From positions 620,001 through 684,000 of the forward strand of contig JAWZSP010000004.1 in the NCBI GenBank assembly GCA_034401135.1: a DNA stretch of 64,000 bases. Direction: 5' to 3'. Origin of the DNA: Volutella citrinella. Its lineage: Eukaryota; Ascomycota; Sordariomycetes; Hypocreales; Nectriaceae. The notes beneath the pieces were generated by a model. The model saw nothing but the letters and a program-made list of their open reading frames with translations. It did no database searches and was not told the DNA's origin. This document shows, piece after piece, positions 35,092 through 46,508 of this stretch (its first letter is position 1; each line of letters begins with the position of its first letter). The position numbers and the translations under genes were made by a program.

Positions 35092-36649
35092 TCATAGCTT
35101 CGCCTGTATCTTACTTGTTCCCGCGGCTGCAAATGCCTCTGCCTCCGCGTTGAGCTTTCGCCAACGCTCTCTCCGCAAATCCGTCCCAGCAATGAATGCC
35201 CGGTACCACTCGCGCCTGAACTTGGGCAGTTTGCGACCCACACCCGGGGCGCCCTCGCCTGCCAAGGCCCGGAGACGCTCGAAGTAGTCCTCAAAGTCGG
35301 GAAACACGACCGAGAACTTGGGCCCGTCGCCCAGACGAGCGATGCGGTCCTCCTCCCACTTGCGCATCTCCTCGGCGGGAGGCAGGGTCCCACGACCGGC
35401 GAGCAATCGCGCGGCGTAGACAGCCTGCCACTCAAAGATCTTAAAAGTGAGGCCCGCGCCAACAGCGCCAACGAAGAGCAGCGACGGGTCGTGGCGCCAG
35501 ACGACGTGCTGGTAGAGGTCGGGCACGCGGTTGTTGCGGACGGGGACGGCGGGGAGGAAGGGCAGGGTCCAGGAGTAGCCGGTGCCGAATATGATGTTAT
35601 CGACGTCCGGGATGGAGTCGCCGTTGATGAGGTGGACGGTGCGGCCCTCGATGCGCGAGATGGAGGGCTGCATCTGGATGCTGGGGTGGCGGAAGGCGAT
35701 GTCGCCAAAGTAGCTGTTGGCCGTGTGGCCGATGACGATGGCGTGGACGGGTGTCTGTGCCCTGTCGAGGATGTCGACGGCGATGTCTGCTGCCGACACT
35801 GAGGCGCCGACGACGACGACTTTCTGGAAGTTGTGGTGGTTAGCATGGAGTTGTACATCTGGATACATACAGGGACAGGCCATACCTTGTCACGGAACGC
35901 CTCCTTGCCGCGGAAGCCTTTGCTATGAAGAACACTCCCCGGACGGCCCTTCTCAAACTCCTCGAGGCCCTCGATGGCGGGAATATACGGAGTCCAGTAG
36001 CGACCAGCGGCGACGACGACGGCATCAAACCACTCGGCCCACCAGTAGTCCTGCTGCTTGCCCTGCCTTCGCAGCGTCAGCTTCCACTCGCCGCCGACCT
36101 TCTCTGCGCGCTCCACGGTGGTGCCGTAAGTAACCAGGTCGTCGGACCCGTTCTGAGCCAGGACGCCCTTGACGTAGTCCTGCATCGCCCTCCACGGCCG
36201 GAAGGGCGTGTGCGGGCCATGCATGCCGATGCCCCGCTCGCTGCGCGTGGCCGGCATGGGCTCCTTGGTGAACTCCATGGTGAGCGCGTCGACGTTGGTC
36301 TCCAGGTATGGGTAGATGGACGACTCGGTGAAGCGCGGCTGCTCCAGCCTGGGCGTCACTGCCGGCAGCACTGAGGGGATTCGCACCGGCGCATCGGCGG
36401 AGCGGTCCGCGAGACGGGCGAAGTTGGACAGTGCCGGCGGCTGCTCGGCGTCGGCGATCCTGCAGCTTTGGTCAGTGTAATTGAACTGGGGCGGACTGCA
36501 GAGGAGTCTCACCAGGTTCCGCCGGCCTCTTCGCGGCGCTCAAACACACGGATCAGGTCGAATGCCTTCTCCTGGACGAGGGCGTCGACGGCGATGGCGC
36601 CCGAAGGCCCGGCGCCAATAACGGCCACGCGCCTGGCCGGTGTGGACAT
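35092..36649 (-). CDS. Flavin-containing monooxygenase (group B)
   Basis: Three exons, 36513-36649, 35886-36459 and 35092-35823, about 480 residues; introns are 53 and 62 nt. The FAD-binding motif VIGAGPSGA is at the N-terminus and the second dinucleotide-binding motif, VVVVGASVSAADIA, begins the last exon. In group B enzymes NADPH is bound there (GxSxxA form). An FMO-type FxGxxxH box is not obvious; the corresponding place reads LHSKGFRGKEAF. IFGTGYSWTLPF matches the ATG-like motif of FMOs. Likely role: oxygenation of N- or S-containing small molecules in the cytosol; the substrate is unknown. Start ATG at 36649 gives the expected short lead before GAGPSG. The upstream intergenic sequence is GC-rich with no second gene. 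Confidence 0.88.
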
Positions 36650-38198
36650 GGACTCGAGTGGCGAGAGGTTCTGCAGGACCAATTCGAGGCCCGAGAGATG
36701 GAAAGAGGAAAAGACTGACTGGAAATCTCAATTCGAGCAAACGTTACGTTACTCATGCCCGCTGGCGGATGAGTCTTGGCTTATTATTTCCACGGGCTGC
36801 GCCGTCGGGGCCCGCTTCCCCACTTTGGGACTCCATCGCGCCGACGCCCATGGCCAGTGATGGGCGAGCCCTGCTCGGCTCAAGGCGCTGGAGTGCTGGG
36901 CCGATGGGGGGCTGCGAGTGTGCCGAAGCGCTGGGTGGGCGATGCCGTCGACGGAGCCTGCTGTCACGTCATCGCCTGCTGTGGTGGGTTTCCGAAACTG
37001 GCTCTAATTAGAATGTCGTTTTATCAAGTGTTTAGTGCCCCGACTTGAATCGAGCCCTGAAAATAGCCGACCGCGGAGACGGCTTGTCTCTTTCCTTATC
37101 TCTTCGGCTTGCTCGTGGGTTTCCTCGGGTTTGACCCATGCATTGGGCGCGGACGCAGGCTCGACAGCCAATAATGAAGCGATAAGGCGGATGCAATTGA
37201 GAGACATTGGCGCATGACTACGGGATGCGTCAGCTACACCGCAATGGCCCAAGAGGCATCCTAACAATTACGCTGCTGAAATACTAATCGGTCCCCTTAA
37301 AGGCGAATCATCTGAATGATGCTGTCAAGGTTGGATTCCAGCGACAGACAGCGTCAAATCAAGCAGGAGCTCAAAGCAATCGTTGAGTTCTCCCATGATA
37401 AAGTTGTTATAAATAACCAAGAGCCGGCCTGATAGATTCTAGTGTGCTAATTGCTGTTGTCTAATATGCAAGGCACATGGTCAGATTGCTCGGCTGGTAC
37501 GAAGACCAGCACAAGGACCTGATCTACATTACCATGACACCAGACCCTCTCAAACCTACAGCCCGACGAGGATAGCAACTACAGCTTGGCACCAGAATAT
37601 TTTGATCAACTCCCACAACCTAGCTCAAAGCTATCCGAGTTTGGCACAAGCTCGAGGTCACCCATCGACTCAGGGACACATATGTCGCCTTCGAACCTTG
37701 GAGCAGGGTCCTTGTGAATCTTAACCACCAGGAGGGATTTCATTTTGCTCGGATTGGTCGCTCTCGGCCGACAATGGTCTATTGATTCGTCACAACACGC
37801 TCTGCTGTCATCCTAACATTACCAACAATAAGCACCTAAATCTGTCCATTCGAGTAACTCGACGGATGAGATTCAACCCCACGCTGCTATTATTCAGAGG
37901 TTTTGACAATGAGGGAATTTCCAGAAATAGATAATTTATTTATCTTGATTAAATTCAATATTTTCTTGCTGTCGTGCGGGAGCCATCCAGGGTGGTTGCC
38001 CACAGCGGCCGACGCAATGCGCGGATCTTTACTTATCCCGGGCGGCTCACCACGTGAAACAGCGCTCTCCACCAGCACAGAGGACACGGCAGCACAGGAT
38101 TCACAACGGCAGGACCCTGGTGACCAACGGGCAACGTCGCCATCTCAATTGCCCTCACACTCGTTTCACCCGACAGACGCCCGTCTCTCGTCGCCGCC
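36650..38198. other. Intergenic region with a possible kinase relic
   Basis: This 1.5-kb region lies between the divergent flavin monooxygenase and Mpv17 genes. The middle, about 37360-37720, contains the kinase-like relic listed separately. From 37750 to 37990 it is AT-rich. No intact gene is seen. Confidence 0.5.
37360..37720 (+). pseudogene. Possible protein kinase relic
   Basis: Translated fragments in different frames resemble parts of a fungal Ser/Thr protein kinase N-lobe. One gives ELKAIVEFSHDK (from about 37366), as in the alpha-C helix region. After a possible intron, another gives HMVRLLGWYEDQHKDLIYIT (about 37474-37535), as in the beta-4/beta-5 region. Stops and frame changes follow soon after, and no catalytic loop (HRD) or DFG is seen. 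This looks like a degraded fragment, but the match is by eye and short. Confidence 0.35.
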
Positions 38199-39046
38199 AT
38201 GCCGTCGCCCATTGTCGATGCTACGCTACAGGCCGCGTGCCTGTCCACCGTCTCCAACCTGCTGGCCCAGGTCATTGACGCGCGCAACCATCAGGTATGC
38301 GGCCCCAACCTTGCCCTCCCGCTCACCACGTGTCTCGTCCCCGCGGCCCGATGAACTCTAGCCCTTGAACTGTAGCCCTTTTGTACTCTGGATGCTGCAC
38401 CGCCAGGGACACACGCAATGTCGCGGGGCTAACCACCCGGCTTCTAGCGACCGCTGAACCTGGACCTGCTCCAGCTGATGCGCTTCGTCCTGGTCACCCT
38501 GCTCACTGCGCCGCCAAACTACCACTGGCAGCAGTTCCTCGAGCGCACCTTTCCGGCCTACTCAACCCCCGAGCGCTTCCAGCCGCCGGATGACATTGAG
38601 AGCCGCGCCGCCGAGAAGGGCGAGGAGAAGGAGGGCTTCGCCGAGCGCCTGGAGCAGATCAACCCGGAGCCCAAGTTCAGCCTCAAGAATACTATGACCA
38701 AGTGGTTCGTCGACTGCATCACCGCCGGTGCCATCATGAACACCGTCGCCTTCCTCCTTATCATGGGCATCCTCAAGGGCCAGGGCCCAGCCATCATCTG
38801 GAACAACATCTTGACGGTGCGTCTGCCTCACTCACTTTGAGTCTCTCATCTTGCCTTGGTGGCATCTCATTGATACTGACTGAGCACCAGCAAACCGTCA
38901 AAATTATTGTCGACGGCTACAAGATCTGGCCCATCGCCTCCATCATCAGCTTCACCTTCATTCCCGTCCACAGGCGCATCGTCTTCCTGAGCTTCATTGG
39001 CCTCCTCTGGGGCATCTACATGAGCCTCGTTGCCTCCAGGGTCTAA
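38199..39046 (+). CDS. Mpv17/PMP22 family membrane protein
   Basis: Three exons, 38199-38294, 38448-38816 and 38891-39046, about 206 residues. The first intron is 153 nt, the longest in the window, and the second is 74 nt. The family (Mpv17, PMP22, yeast Sym1) is of four-helix proteins of mitochondrial inner or peroxisomal membranes, some forming channels; one fungal member acts in Woronin-body sorting. Signature is the C-terminal YKIWPIASIISFTFIPVHRR followed by FLSFIGLLWGIYMSLV, matching the family's W-P-x-x-N/S-F-x-x-(V/I)-P-x-x-x-R pattern. The central KFSLKNTMTKWFVDCITAG and AFLLIMGIL also fit. Exon choice is set by the frames; the acceptor CTTCTAG gives RPLNLDLLQLM. Which organelle is unclear. 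Confidence 0.85.
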
Positions 39047-40447
39047 GTCATTACTACCACAGCCCGGATATGAGTTTGCAGCATTCTCAAGGCGACGCAT
39101 TTCGCGAGTTTAACCAAGGGGGTGCTTTGGGTAGACATTGATTTGATGCATATTTGGGCTCATACTCGCTTTCATTTGGAGTTGTCGAGGCGCTCAACTG
39201 GCTGTTCAATTTCTCCATGTCAAGCGCCCACTATAATACCTCGAACTACTGACCCAGAGCGGTCGAAGAATAGAGAAACCGGAAAGGGTTACAAACATGT
39301 GCCGTGCTGTCTGCCTCCTTCAAGATGATATCACAACCAGCCACGCAACAAGTCTCAGGTACACATCACCCAGGAACCTCACATTTTACAGCGTTTTCAT
39401 GGTCAATGCTTTTAGTACGATGAGAGTGACAAAGGCGTCTGGCCTTTAATTTTAGCAGGCACTGACGCACCATGCATGCGGCTTTCCTTCACTTATATTG
39501 CTAACCAACCGCAGCCTGCAACGCCATGTTTCAAAGCACGGCTTTTGCTGACGGCTAGAACTGCCAGCACGTTGCTGCAGAAGGGGCCGACAGTCCTACT
39601 CTTTGGCCCCAGCCTGGTAGGTCGGTGGCTGAAAAGCGCCGTGATACTACCACATGCCCAGGTAATGGGTAGCTCTTGGCGGTACTATTGACCTCATCAT
39701 CAGTTTCTTGTCATACGAGGCAAGGCGACACGTCACTGGCACGCCCTAATGCTGCCATAGCCCCATCATGGCTGAGGGCTGTTGATGTGTCGTGACACAG
39801 GATGGAAGTTGGACGGACATTGGCTGCGACAGCGACAGCAAACCGCTCTTGGCGAGTTGATTCTGGCCCTATCGGGGGCGATGACATCATCTTGCGTGCA
39901 TACGTGTTTGGATTTACCTCCTGCTTTATGCATAAGGAACTTTGGAGCGGGCACTTACACTGCCACCGTCGCCTGCAACCGGCGGCCAAAAGATAATGTC
40001 CAAAATAGCCTCACGTTGATTGATTCTCGTCAACTTTGTGGCAATCTCTTTTGATTAACTGGTTATAATTAGTATAGACAGTCGATCAATGGCTGAGTTG
40101 TGCTGCAGTCCTCGATGCGCAAAGAGGACTTTGTGCTGCTGCGTTGCTCAGCTCGCCTGCAACTACCTTGGCATGCACCAAAGACTGCCCATCCCTCAGT
40201 ACTTTCGTCATGAAGCATTTTGAATTGTCTCTATGAGGCTTCTTATGCCCTATAATGGGAAAGAGCTGGACTTTGGATGCCTCTGGAGAATGTATTCGAT
40301 GTTGAGTTGGAAACTATAAAAATGAGCCGGACTGCCTTGCTTGTACGCTTTCTCAACCTTGAGCATCACCAACTTTCACTTCTTATTGAGTCATACCGAA
40401 TCACTTCAATCTAACAAGTTCTCTTCTGTTCCATTTACCAAATCAAA
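39047..40447. other. Intergenic region before the small secreted protein gene
   Basis: About 1.4 kb without a supported gene. Only short ORFs occur. The right end carries a TATA box and an AT-rich leader for the next gene. Confidence 0.55.
40315..40322 (+). promoter_or_regulatory. TATA box of the small secreted protein gene
   Basis: TATAAAAA lies 126 nt upstream of the ATG at 40448, at the usual distance for a strong inducible fungal promoter. Confidence 0.5.
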
Positions 40448-41014
40448 ATGAAGTCCTCCACCCTGATTGCTCTTCCCGCTGCATCGGTAAGTCCAATGTT
40501 CATTTCTCTCCTCAACACCAACGCTAATCATATCAGACACTGGCTTCCCCAGTTATCAATGAGAACCCAGTGAATGAGCTGGAGACGCGCGAAGGCCACC
40601 CATGGTGGGGCGCCAAGATCGCCTGCGGCCCGGGGACGGCTGGGACGCCGGCTGGCAGCTCGGGACCAGCAAGGGCTACCGGCTCGAAAGATTGAGGATG
40701 TGGGGGCTGAGATACAACGGCGAGAAGCCCCAGAACGCTCCGCACAGCTGTGGCCAGATTGGCTGCAGCTTCAACACCGGCATCTACTGGTGCAACGACG
40801 TACGTCTCCCCGATGCTAGCATGATTGAGATGATACTGACGGGTGGTAGAACGATCACGAGCTGGTGCTGGACTCGTTCAAGGCCATCGACGATGGATTG
40901 GGGTACATCGAGCAAGCGTGCCCGCCCGAGATTGGCCAGCCGTACGGCGGCGTAGCGCGCAACGTCGTATCCAACTACAGAGTCGTTGTCAGGGATGGTG
41001 GCTGTCCTGTTTAG
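40448..41014 (+). pseudogene. Small Cys-containing secreted protein, frameshifted
   Basis: Exons 40448-40486, 40537-40799 and 40850-41014 have good GTAAGT and GTACGT donors and TATCAG and GGTAG acceptors. Exon 1 and the start of exon 2 encode a short hydrophobic leader and a segment ending EGHPWWGAKIACGP. That frame runs into TGA after about 40 more codons, whereas the frame continuing as DGWDAGWQLGTSKGY is open through exon 3 to CPV and the stop. The two frames meet around 40626-40640, beside a CCCGGGG run; the total exon length is 467 nt, one short of a multiple of three. The downstream part has four to six cysteines (HSCGQIGCSF, YWCND, QACPPE, GGCPV), typical of small secreted proteins. 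It is either a recent pseudogene or one miscalled base. I do not recognise the family. Confidence 0.6.
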
Positions 41015-42328
41015 AGGACAGCTCAGCTACTAAGAAGACGTATTTGTTGGGCTATGGTCCGGCACTCATAGAGTCGTCGTGTTTTATTCCTTTGTCTGTC
41101 CTTTCCTTGAGTGGGTTCTATTCGCATGTATCTTCAAGTCCACCTCGGTGACTGGTAACAGACCGGTTTCACTTGATATAGCAATACACTGTCTCATATT
41201 ACAGAGAAGATTCCCTTCTTTTCTCTCCTCTGCCTTTAAACTTCCTGCCCGCATCCAGCAAAAGAATAAACTGGTGCGCCTCGCAGACACTCTCCATGTT
41301 CTCATCACACATGGTAATATCTGGGCGAGTCGCTATGCCAGCCCACAACATACGTGTTGGGAGAAGTCTGTCGAAGGTTTATCTGTTTGTGAAGTACCTC
41401 TGTCATCTTGGAGATGGCGAATGCTGCGAATTGATACTCGGGGATGCGTGATTGACGCTGCATCGATCAAGGTGGCTATGTAAGAGGCAGCGGCAATGGA
41501 AATCGACGGGTGCATTCAAGTCTGGTCAGCACAGTCAGACCATCCACGTGCCTCGGGTGTAAGACGCGGGGCTTGCTTGAAACGTATGTGATTCGCATAA
41601 CGAAGGTAAGCAAGCCAAGACTGTCCGACTTTTACCATACATCTGACGTCGAATATCGGCCGAGACGGTAGTGAGACTTGAGTGCAGCAATACACTAGCG
41701 TGGTGGGCACCAGTCTACCGCTTCAAGAGCGCAGAAGGCTTCATTGAAGATTGTAAGTAAGTCGAGACAAAGAGGAATCCATCTTCAGATTTCACGAGTA
41801 CCTCGCGGCTGGAGTCACCATCTGTTGGCGAGCTACGCAGAGTTCACGATTGGGGGCAATGAGAGAAGAAATAAGATAAGCCGATGAGGAAATGGCTCGA
41901 AATATATTCATGTTTTATTCCAGAAGCCAACACTATTCCAAATCATTTTGTTTGATTGTGGACTCATGCTGGAGTCTCGGGGTGCCCATCACCAGGTCGC
42001 GCCGGCGTCGATGACGCAGCTTCATCGGTTGATCGAGTGCGCCACACTGGAGCTGAGCGAGAGATCGGTGGCTTCTCGAAATAGTTGACCGTCCCTTCAG
42101 AGGGCTTGGCCTTGGGGCTTGGGTCGAACCAGCGACACGTGAGAATTCGTGCGCAGAGGAAGAGGCGGCGAAAGTCGGGCATGGTGGAGTGCTGGTGGGC
42201 TTTTCTTGTGGTGGTTGGTTGAGATTCGCTGTGATCTGCTCGGTTTGTCTGGAGACTGAGAGTTTTTGGTGACGAAAGAAAAAAAATGGAAGAAGCAAGG
42301 TCCAGGGAGGCCCTTCTTTATACCTAGG

Positions 42329-42509
42329 CGCAGCAGCCCGGTTGAGCTATTCATCGCATCGTGATGCTCACAATAGCTGCTAATGAGGGCAGAGGCCAGG
42401 TCATGTGGCAGGGGGGGTGTATCTGGAGAGCAGCTGGCGAGGGTCACTTGACCTCTATACAAACGGTGAATATCGATGATGGTGCCTATGACAGTCAGAG
42501 CGAGGTTCC
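42329..42509. repeat. About 180-bp duplicated element, copy 1
   Basis: This copy aligns end to end with 43064-43241 with few gaps and roughly three quarters identity by eye. Fully conserved blocks include CATCGTGATGCTCACAATAG and GGGTCACTTGACCTCT, the latter containing the inverted repeat GGTCA-CT-TGACC. Most differences are transitions. On the minus strand both copies keep an open frame with the shared words HRL-RGQVTL and SYCEHHD-MNS, so it could be coding, regulatory or a dispersed repeat touched by RIP-like mutation. Confidence 0.75.
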
Positions 42510-43063
42510 GCAGCAAGGAGGGAGTAGAAGGCTTAGGAGCAAACCTCGAGAGTCTATAGCGAGTGCGAACCGTGCGAGAATGGGTGGGTAGCGATCAATA
42601 ATGGCACAGTTTGCAAGAAATACCCTGTGATTGCATCATTTAGAGATGCTACGCCACAGCTTCAAGCAATCGGTGATTTCTTTAGAGAGCAGGTTGGGCT
42701 CTCTAGGCGGCATGGCATGCGCATCAGCAATTTAACAAACAAACGGGCGTTCAAGTTCTAAAACTACAAAGTAAAACGAGGGGTACAGAAGATAATGTAT
42801 ACAAACAAGAAGTGGCAGAGTCACCAACAGCGTCGCAATACACAATAGAGCGGCTCGGGCATTCAATAGATACATGCCAATTCACCGCTGGCTTACAGCA
42901 GCAATCAAGCCAGCCATCGGCAATATTCCCCACAGAAATCCGCCATAAATTGGTGCTATTGATCGTGCATTTGATCGTGCATCACTGATTGTTTCTCTGC
43001 CTTAATTCTTCGCGTGTGACACCAAACTCCCAGCACAAACATGGCTGAAACCCCCTGATTGGC

Positions 43064-43241
43064 CGCAGCAGTCGTGTTGGGCTATTCATCACATCGTGAT
43101 GCTCACAATAGCTGCGAGCAAGGCCAGAAGCCAGGTCATATGGTCCGATCTGTAACTCGAGCCTGGGATTTAGGGTCACTTGACCTCTGCGCAGACGGTG
43201 AATGTTGATGACAATGCCTAGGACAATCAGAGTGAGGTTCC
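43064..43241. repeat. About 180-bp duplicated element, copy 2
   Basis: Direct-orientation partner of the element at 42329-42509, about 735 nt away and 140 nt before the 3' end of the MDR oxidoreductase gene. The conserved inverted repeat GGTCA-CT-TGACC is retained. Confidence 0.75.
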
Positions 43242-43381
43242 ATAGAGATGAGTGAATATACCGCTTGTACAAACGCCTAAGCTACGCTGAGTCACCTGGA
43301 CCAGGCGGATCAACCTTACCTTTCGTTGTTTTGCCACCCTTCTGGCTTGGGTCGTGACAAGCAGCGATTGATCAGAACGAG

Positions 43382-44433
43382 CTACGTTTCTCGGGAAATA
43401 TCCACTACCAACTTGCCTCTTATACTCCCAGACTTCAATTTCGTGAAGACCTCCTGCATCTGTTCGAGGGTGCACTTGTCGGAAATGACCGCCTTCAGCT
43501 TGCCCTCGGCAACCCAAGAACCAAGAGTCTCCAAATCCTCGCTAGTCGTCTTGACAAGCAGCATAGAAAATTGCCGCTTTCCACCACCGAGAATCGCTGG
43601 CCAGGCCAACATCTTCAATATCCCCAGCAATGGACCCAGAGAGACCTGGGGAATCCCAACCTGAACAAACTTTCCGCCATCCGCCATATACTTATCAGGC
43701 TTGCCAGTACAGATCTGGATTGCCGCCGATGTTGTCAACCACCAAGTCGAACTTGCGCCCCGTCTCCGATTGACGCTCTCGACAAGGTCTTCGACCACTT
43801 TCTGGCGACGATAGTCGATGCTCTCATCTGCACCCAATTCGCGAACCAAGGTGTCGTTGGCGGGCGAGCAGGTAACCGTAATCTTCCCTGCCTTGACGAC
43901 GTTCTTGGCGATCTGAATTGCGTATGTCCCGGTACCCCCGCTACCACCGTTGATAAAGATGTGCGAATCGGGTGCAGCTCCCCGAAGCACCTGCATCATT
44001 GTCAGGGCGGCTGTCCCGAGGCAAGCAAACTCTTGCAAGTCGATCCCAGGTGGGAGAGTTGTCGGCAATTTTGCAATTCCTTCTCTTTTGATGATAGCAT
44101 ATTCCGCCAGCGTTCCATGTTGTTCCAGGGCAGGCAAAGAGCCGAAAACCAGGTCCCCGTCCGTGAAGTCAGGGTCGCTTGAATCTTGGACCATGCCCAC
44201 AAAGACAGTGCCGGGGGTCGAGGGCGGCGGAAGGGTTAATCGGCCAAGGATTGGCATCTCTGAGACTTTATAGTCTTGGGGATTGAGTGACACGCTCTTG
44301 ATTTTGACTAGGATGCTGCGCTGCTTTGCAGGCAGTGGTGGAATGGGGCATGTTTGTTGATAGTGAAGTGGTTCTCTATCCCGCCAGAGGTCGAGGTATA
44401 TTGGGCAGCGAACATGGTCGTCGGAAGAGTCAT
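43382..44433 (-). pseudogene. MDR (zinc-type alcohol dehydrogenase-like) oxidoreductase with frameshifts
   Basis: A medium-chain dehydrogenase/quinone-oxidoreductase-like gene of about 350 codons, intronless, starting at the ATG at 44433 (MTLPTTMFAAQYTS). Family marks are VKIKSVSLNPQDYK, GMVQDSSDPDFTDGD and the NAD(P)H-binding INGGSGGTGTYAIQIAK. Two breaks are seen. Near 44343, beside a CCCC run, the frame must shift by one base to go from NKHAP into the family N-terminus. Between about 43759 and 43697 the continuous ORF reads a foreign 21-residue stretch (starting GASSTWWL); another frame over the same bases gives FDLVVDNIGG and NPDLYWQA, the family consensus. So one base seems lost at a GGGG run and one gained about 60 nt later. 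The net length is one base short. Loss in vivo or base-calling error are both possible. The role in the cluster would be a reductase step. Confidence 0.7.
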
Positions 44434-44801
44434 TTTGCCCTCGTCTGCATGTGCGATGTTACGAGTCGAGTGAGCGTGATGGAATAATCGAGAGGGTTCC
44501 CTCGTCTCTAAAGGTATATCTGCTATCGAGAACAGCAGAACGTTGGCTTGTAAACCATGGCATTGACTACCGCCAAGGGGGACGTTTATAGTAAGGAGGC
44601 ATTGATGCAGTGGTTTCTCTATCAACTACGTACTGAACTCCGCTAGTCGTAACAAGGGGCTTGCCCAAGATAATAACCTTAAGGTTGGTTTTGTCTTGCG
44701 GAGTTGTGGGTTCGATAAATAAACTCGCGGTAGTAGAGCCTCGCGGCGTGGATGCACGGTGCCAGACGTGCCAACACGGTGCCACTGGTCCCAGGGCATA
44801 A

Positions 44802-46313
44802 CTAGTTCTCGGCAAGAGCATGTCGCCTCTTGTCTTCCTTGTAGGGGGCCGCTTGTATAACCTGGGATTGTCAGTATATCGGGGACGCAGTATCGCTCAA
44901 ACGTAGAGTTACTTACGGCTCGGATGATCTTTTGGTTCGAGCCTTCAGAGCCCCATACCACATCCACCGTGGTGCCCGGAGTTGCATGCTTCTTGTCTAC
45001 AATGCCTAGGGAGATCATTTCCTTGAACCAGTAGCTGTAGCAGCGGGACAAGGCGACTCCAATTGGCTTCTTGTCAAGAAGGACAGTGCTACCGACGACA
45101 TTGCCCAGCATTGCTCGCGGCATCTCCATGTACTCGTATGGCTTGTCGGTGAAGAGGGAAGCGAAGACATCTTGCACATCTTCCTTGTTCCACACAATGG
45201 TGACGAGTTGGTTCGGAGGGTTCTTCTTGAGTTTGGACAAAGCGTCACGACCGATGAAATCGTGGTTCAGATTGACCAGCCATCCCCAGTTGAGATCAAA
45301 GGGTGTGAAATAATAAGTTTTCGGGTCCTTGCCGTAGCTTCCCGAGGCCCCGGTCATGAGCATGTCGAAATCGAAACCGATTCCTTTCGCCCAGGCGCGA
45401 AAGGCAGTAAGCTCTTCGTTATCCGTGTGAACAGCGGGCAGGAAATCCGCCGTGGGGGTCGCAAAAGCGGCCTCAACCTATTGATACATACGTTAGTCTC
45501 TCGATCTCGATGCATTGTGGTCTGACGGCTTCTTTCTTCGGTACGGCTTACATGGTTGACCATTTTGGTACGTGCACCCAGCTGTCGGATATTGTACTCC
45601 TTACCGTGGTCAAGAATGGCGGTGTAGACCTCTTTGCCTTCTGCCATTGGGCCCCAGAGCTCGAAGCCGAGTTCGCCGGAGACGCCTTGCCTCAAGCACT
45701 TGAACTCTTTGCCGTTGATGGAAAGCTGCTTCCAGTGCATGAACTCGATGTCGCGGACTCCGCCGTCGGTGAGGTCGTCCAGAAGTTGAACACTCTTGGG
45801 CCCTTGGATCTGCATGAGATACCAATCATTCGTGGCAAATTCCAGGGTAGCGTTGAACTTCTTGCGCCCATGGTGGAACTGGTATGCCAACCACACGGTT
45901 CCGGGGCCGCTAGTGAAGAGAAAGTCGTCCACGTCTAGCATGAGCACAAGGCCCTCGCCAACAACATAGCCGTGATCATGGCAGAAAATGGCATGCTTGG
46001 CTTGACCGGGCTTGAAGTTGGGCCAGGAGTTGGTAGAGAGGAACTCAAAGAAGGCTTGGGCCTCGGGACCCTTGACGCGTGCCTTCAGCAGCGGCGACCA
46101 GTCGCCAATGTAGCAGTCTGTCTTCCACGAAACGGACTCATCCATCCAGCCCGTATATTCGTAGGCTTCAAAGGTTGCTCCGAAACGGGACCAGGTACTG
46201 ATCCTAGGATCCAGGGGAACTGCCTTGGGCAGAGCTAGGCACTCTGAGTGTATGCCCTCACTCCATGCCGCATTGCCGTCAGACTTTTTGCCATTGTCTT
46301 TGGAAGTTCCCAT
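44802..46313 (-). CDS. GcvT-fold aminomethyltransferase/O-demethylase (LigM/DesA-like)
   Basis: Three exons, 45552-46313, 44917-45477 and 44802-44861, about 460 residues, matching bacterial LigM in length. LigM and DesA move a methyl group from vanillate, 3-O-methylgallate or syringate to tetrahydrofolate. The sequence resembles them more than glycine-cleavage T-protein: TGWMDESVSWKTDCYIGDWS, then GQAKHAIFCHDHG, MQIQGPKSVQLL, CLRQGVSGELGFELWGP (with the T-protein-type GELGFE Glu), LNHDFIGRDAL and TIVWNKEDV followed by ASLF. Introns are 74 and 55 nt; the short last exon encodes VIQAAPYKEDKR. The six tandem CCCCAACT units and two CCCCACAT sites lie upstream. The O-demethylase role is inferred from family resemblance and cluster context; a related one-carbon transferase of different substrate is the main alternative. 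Confidence 0.78.
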
Positions 46314-46508
46314 TTTGAGCTGCTTCTTAGGGACGTAACAGGGAAAAATGGAGATGGGCAATTGATGAAATGAAGCAGATGGGCTATAACTCTGTATGCA
46401 GAATCGATCCGACGTCTTATGAAGTACCAATCGGCAACACGGGGATGATCTGACGCGCAAGATAACATCGTTTGTTACATGCTTGGAACTTATACGTCGT
46501 CGTCAGGT

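Larger units (their letters stand above)
41015..43381. other. Gene-poor border with a duplicated element
   Basis: The 2.4-kb border between core-like genes and the catabolic cluster. No gene is well supported. A minus-strand ORF of 72 codons (41964-42182, starting MPDFRRLFLCARIL) has plausible composition but no domain. The stretch contains two diverged copies of an approximately 180-bp element (listed separately). Confidence 0.5.

Noticed and set aside
41964..42182. 72-codon minus-strand ORF MPDFRRLFLCARIL...
   Set aside because: Possible small gene but no signal, domain or duplicate; not enough support.
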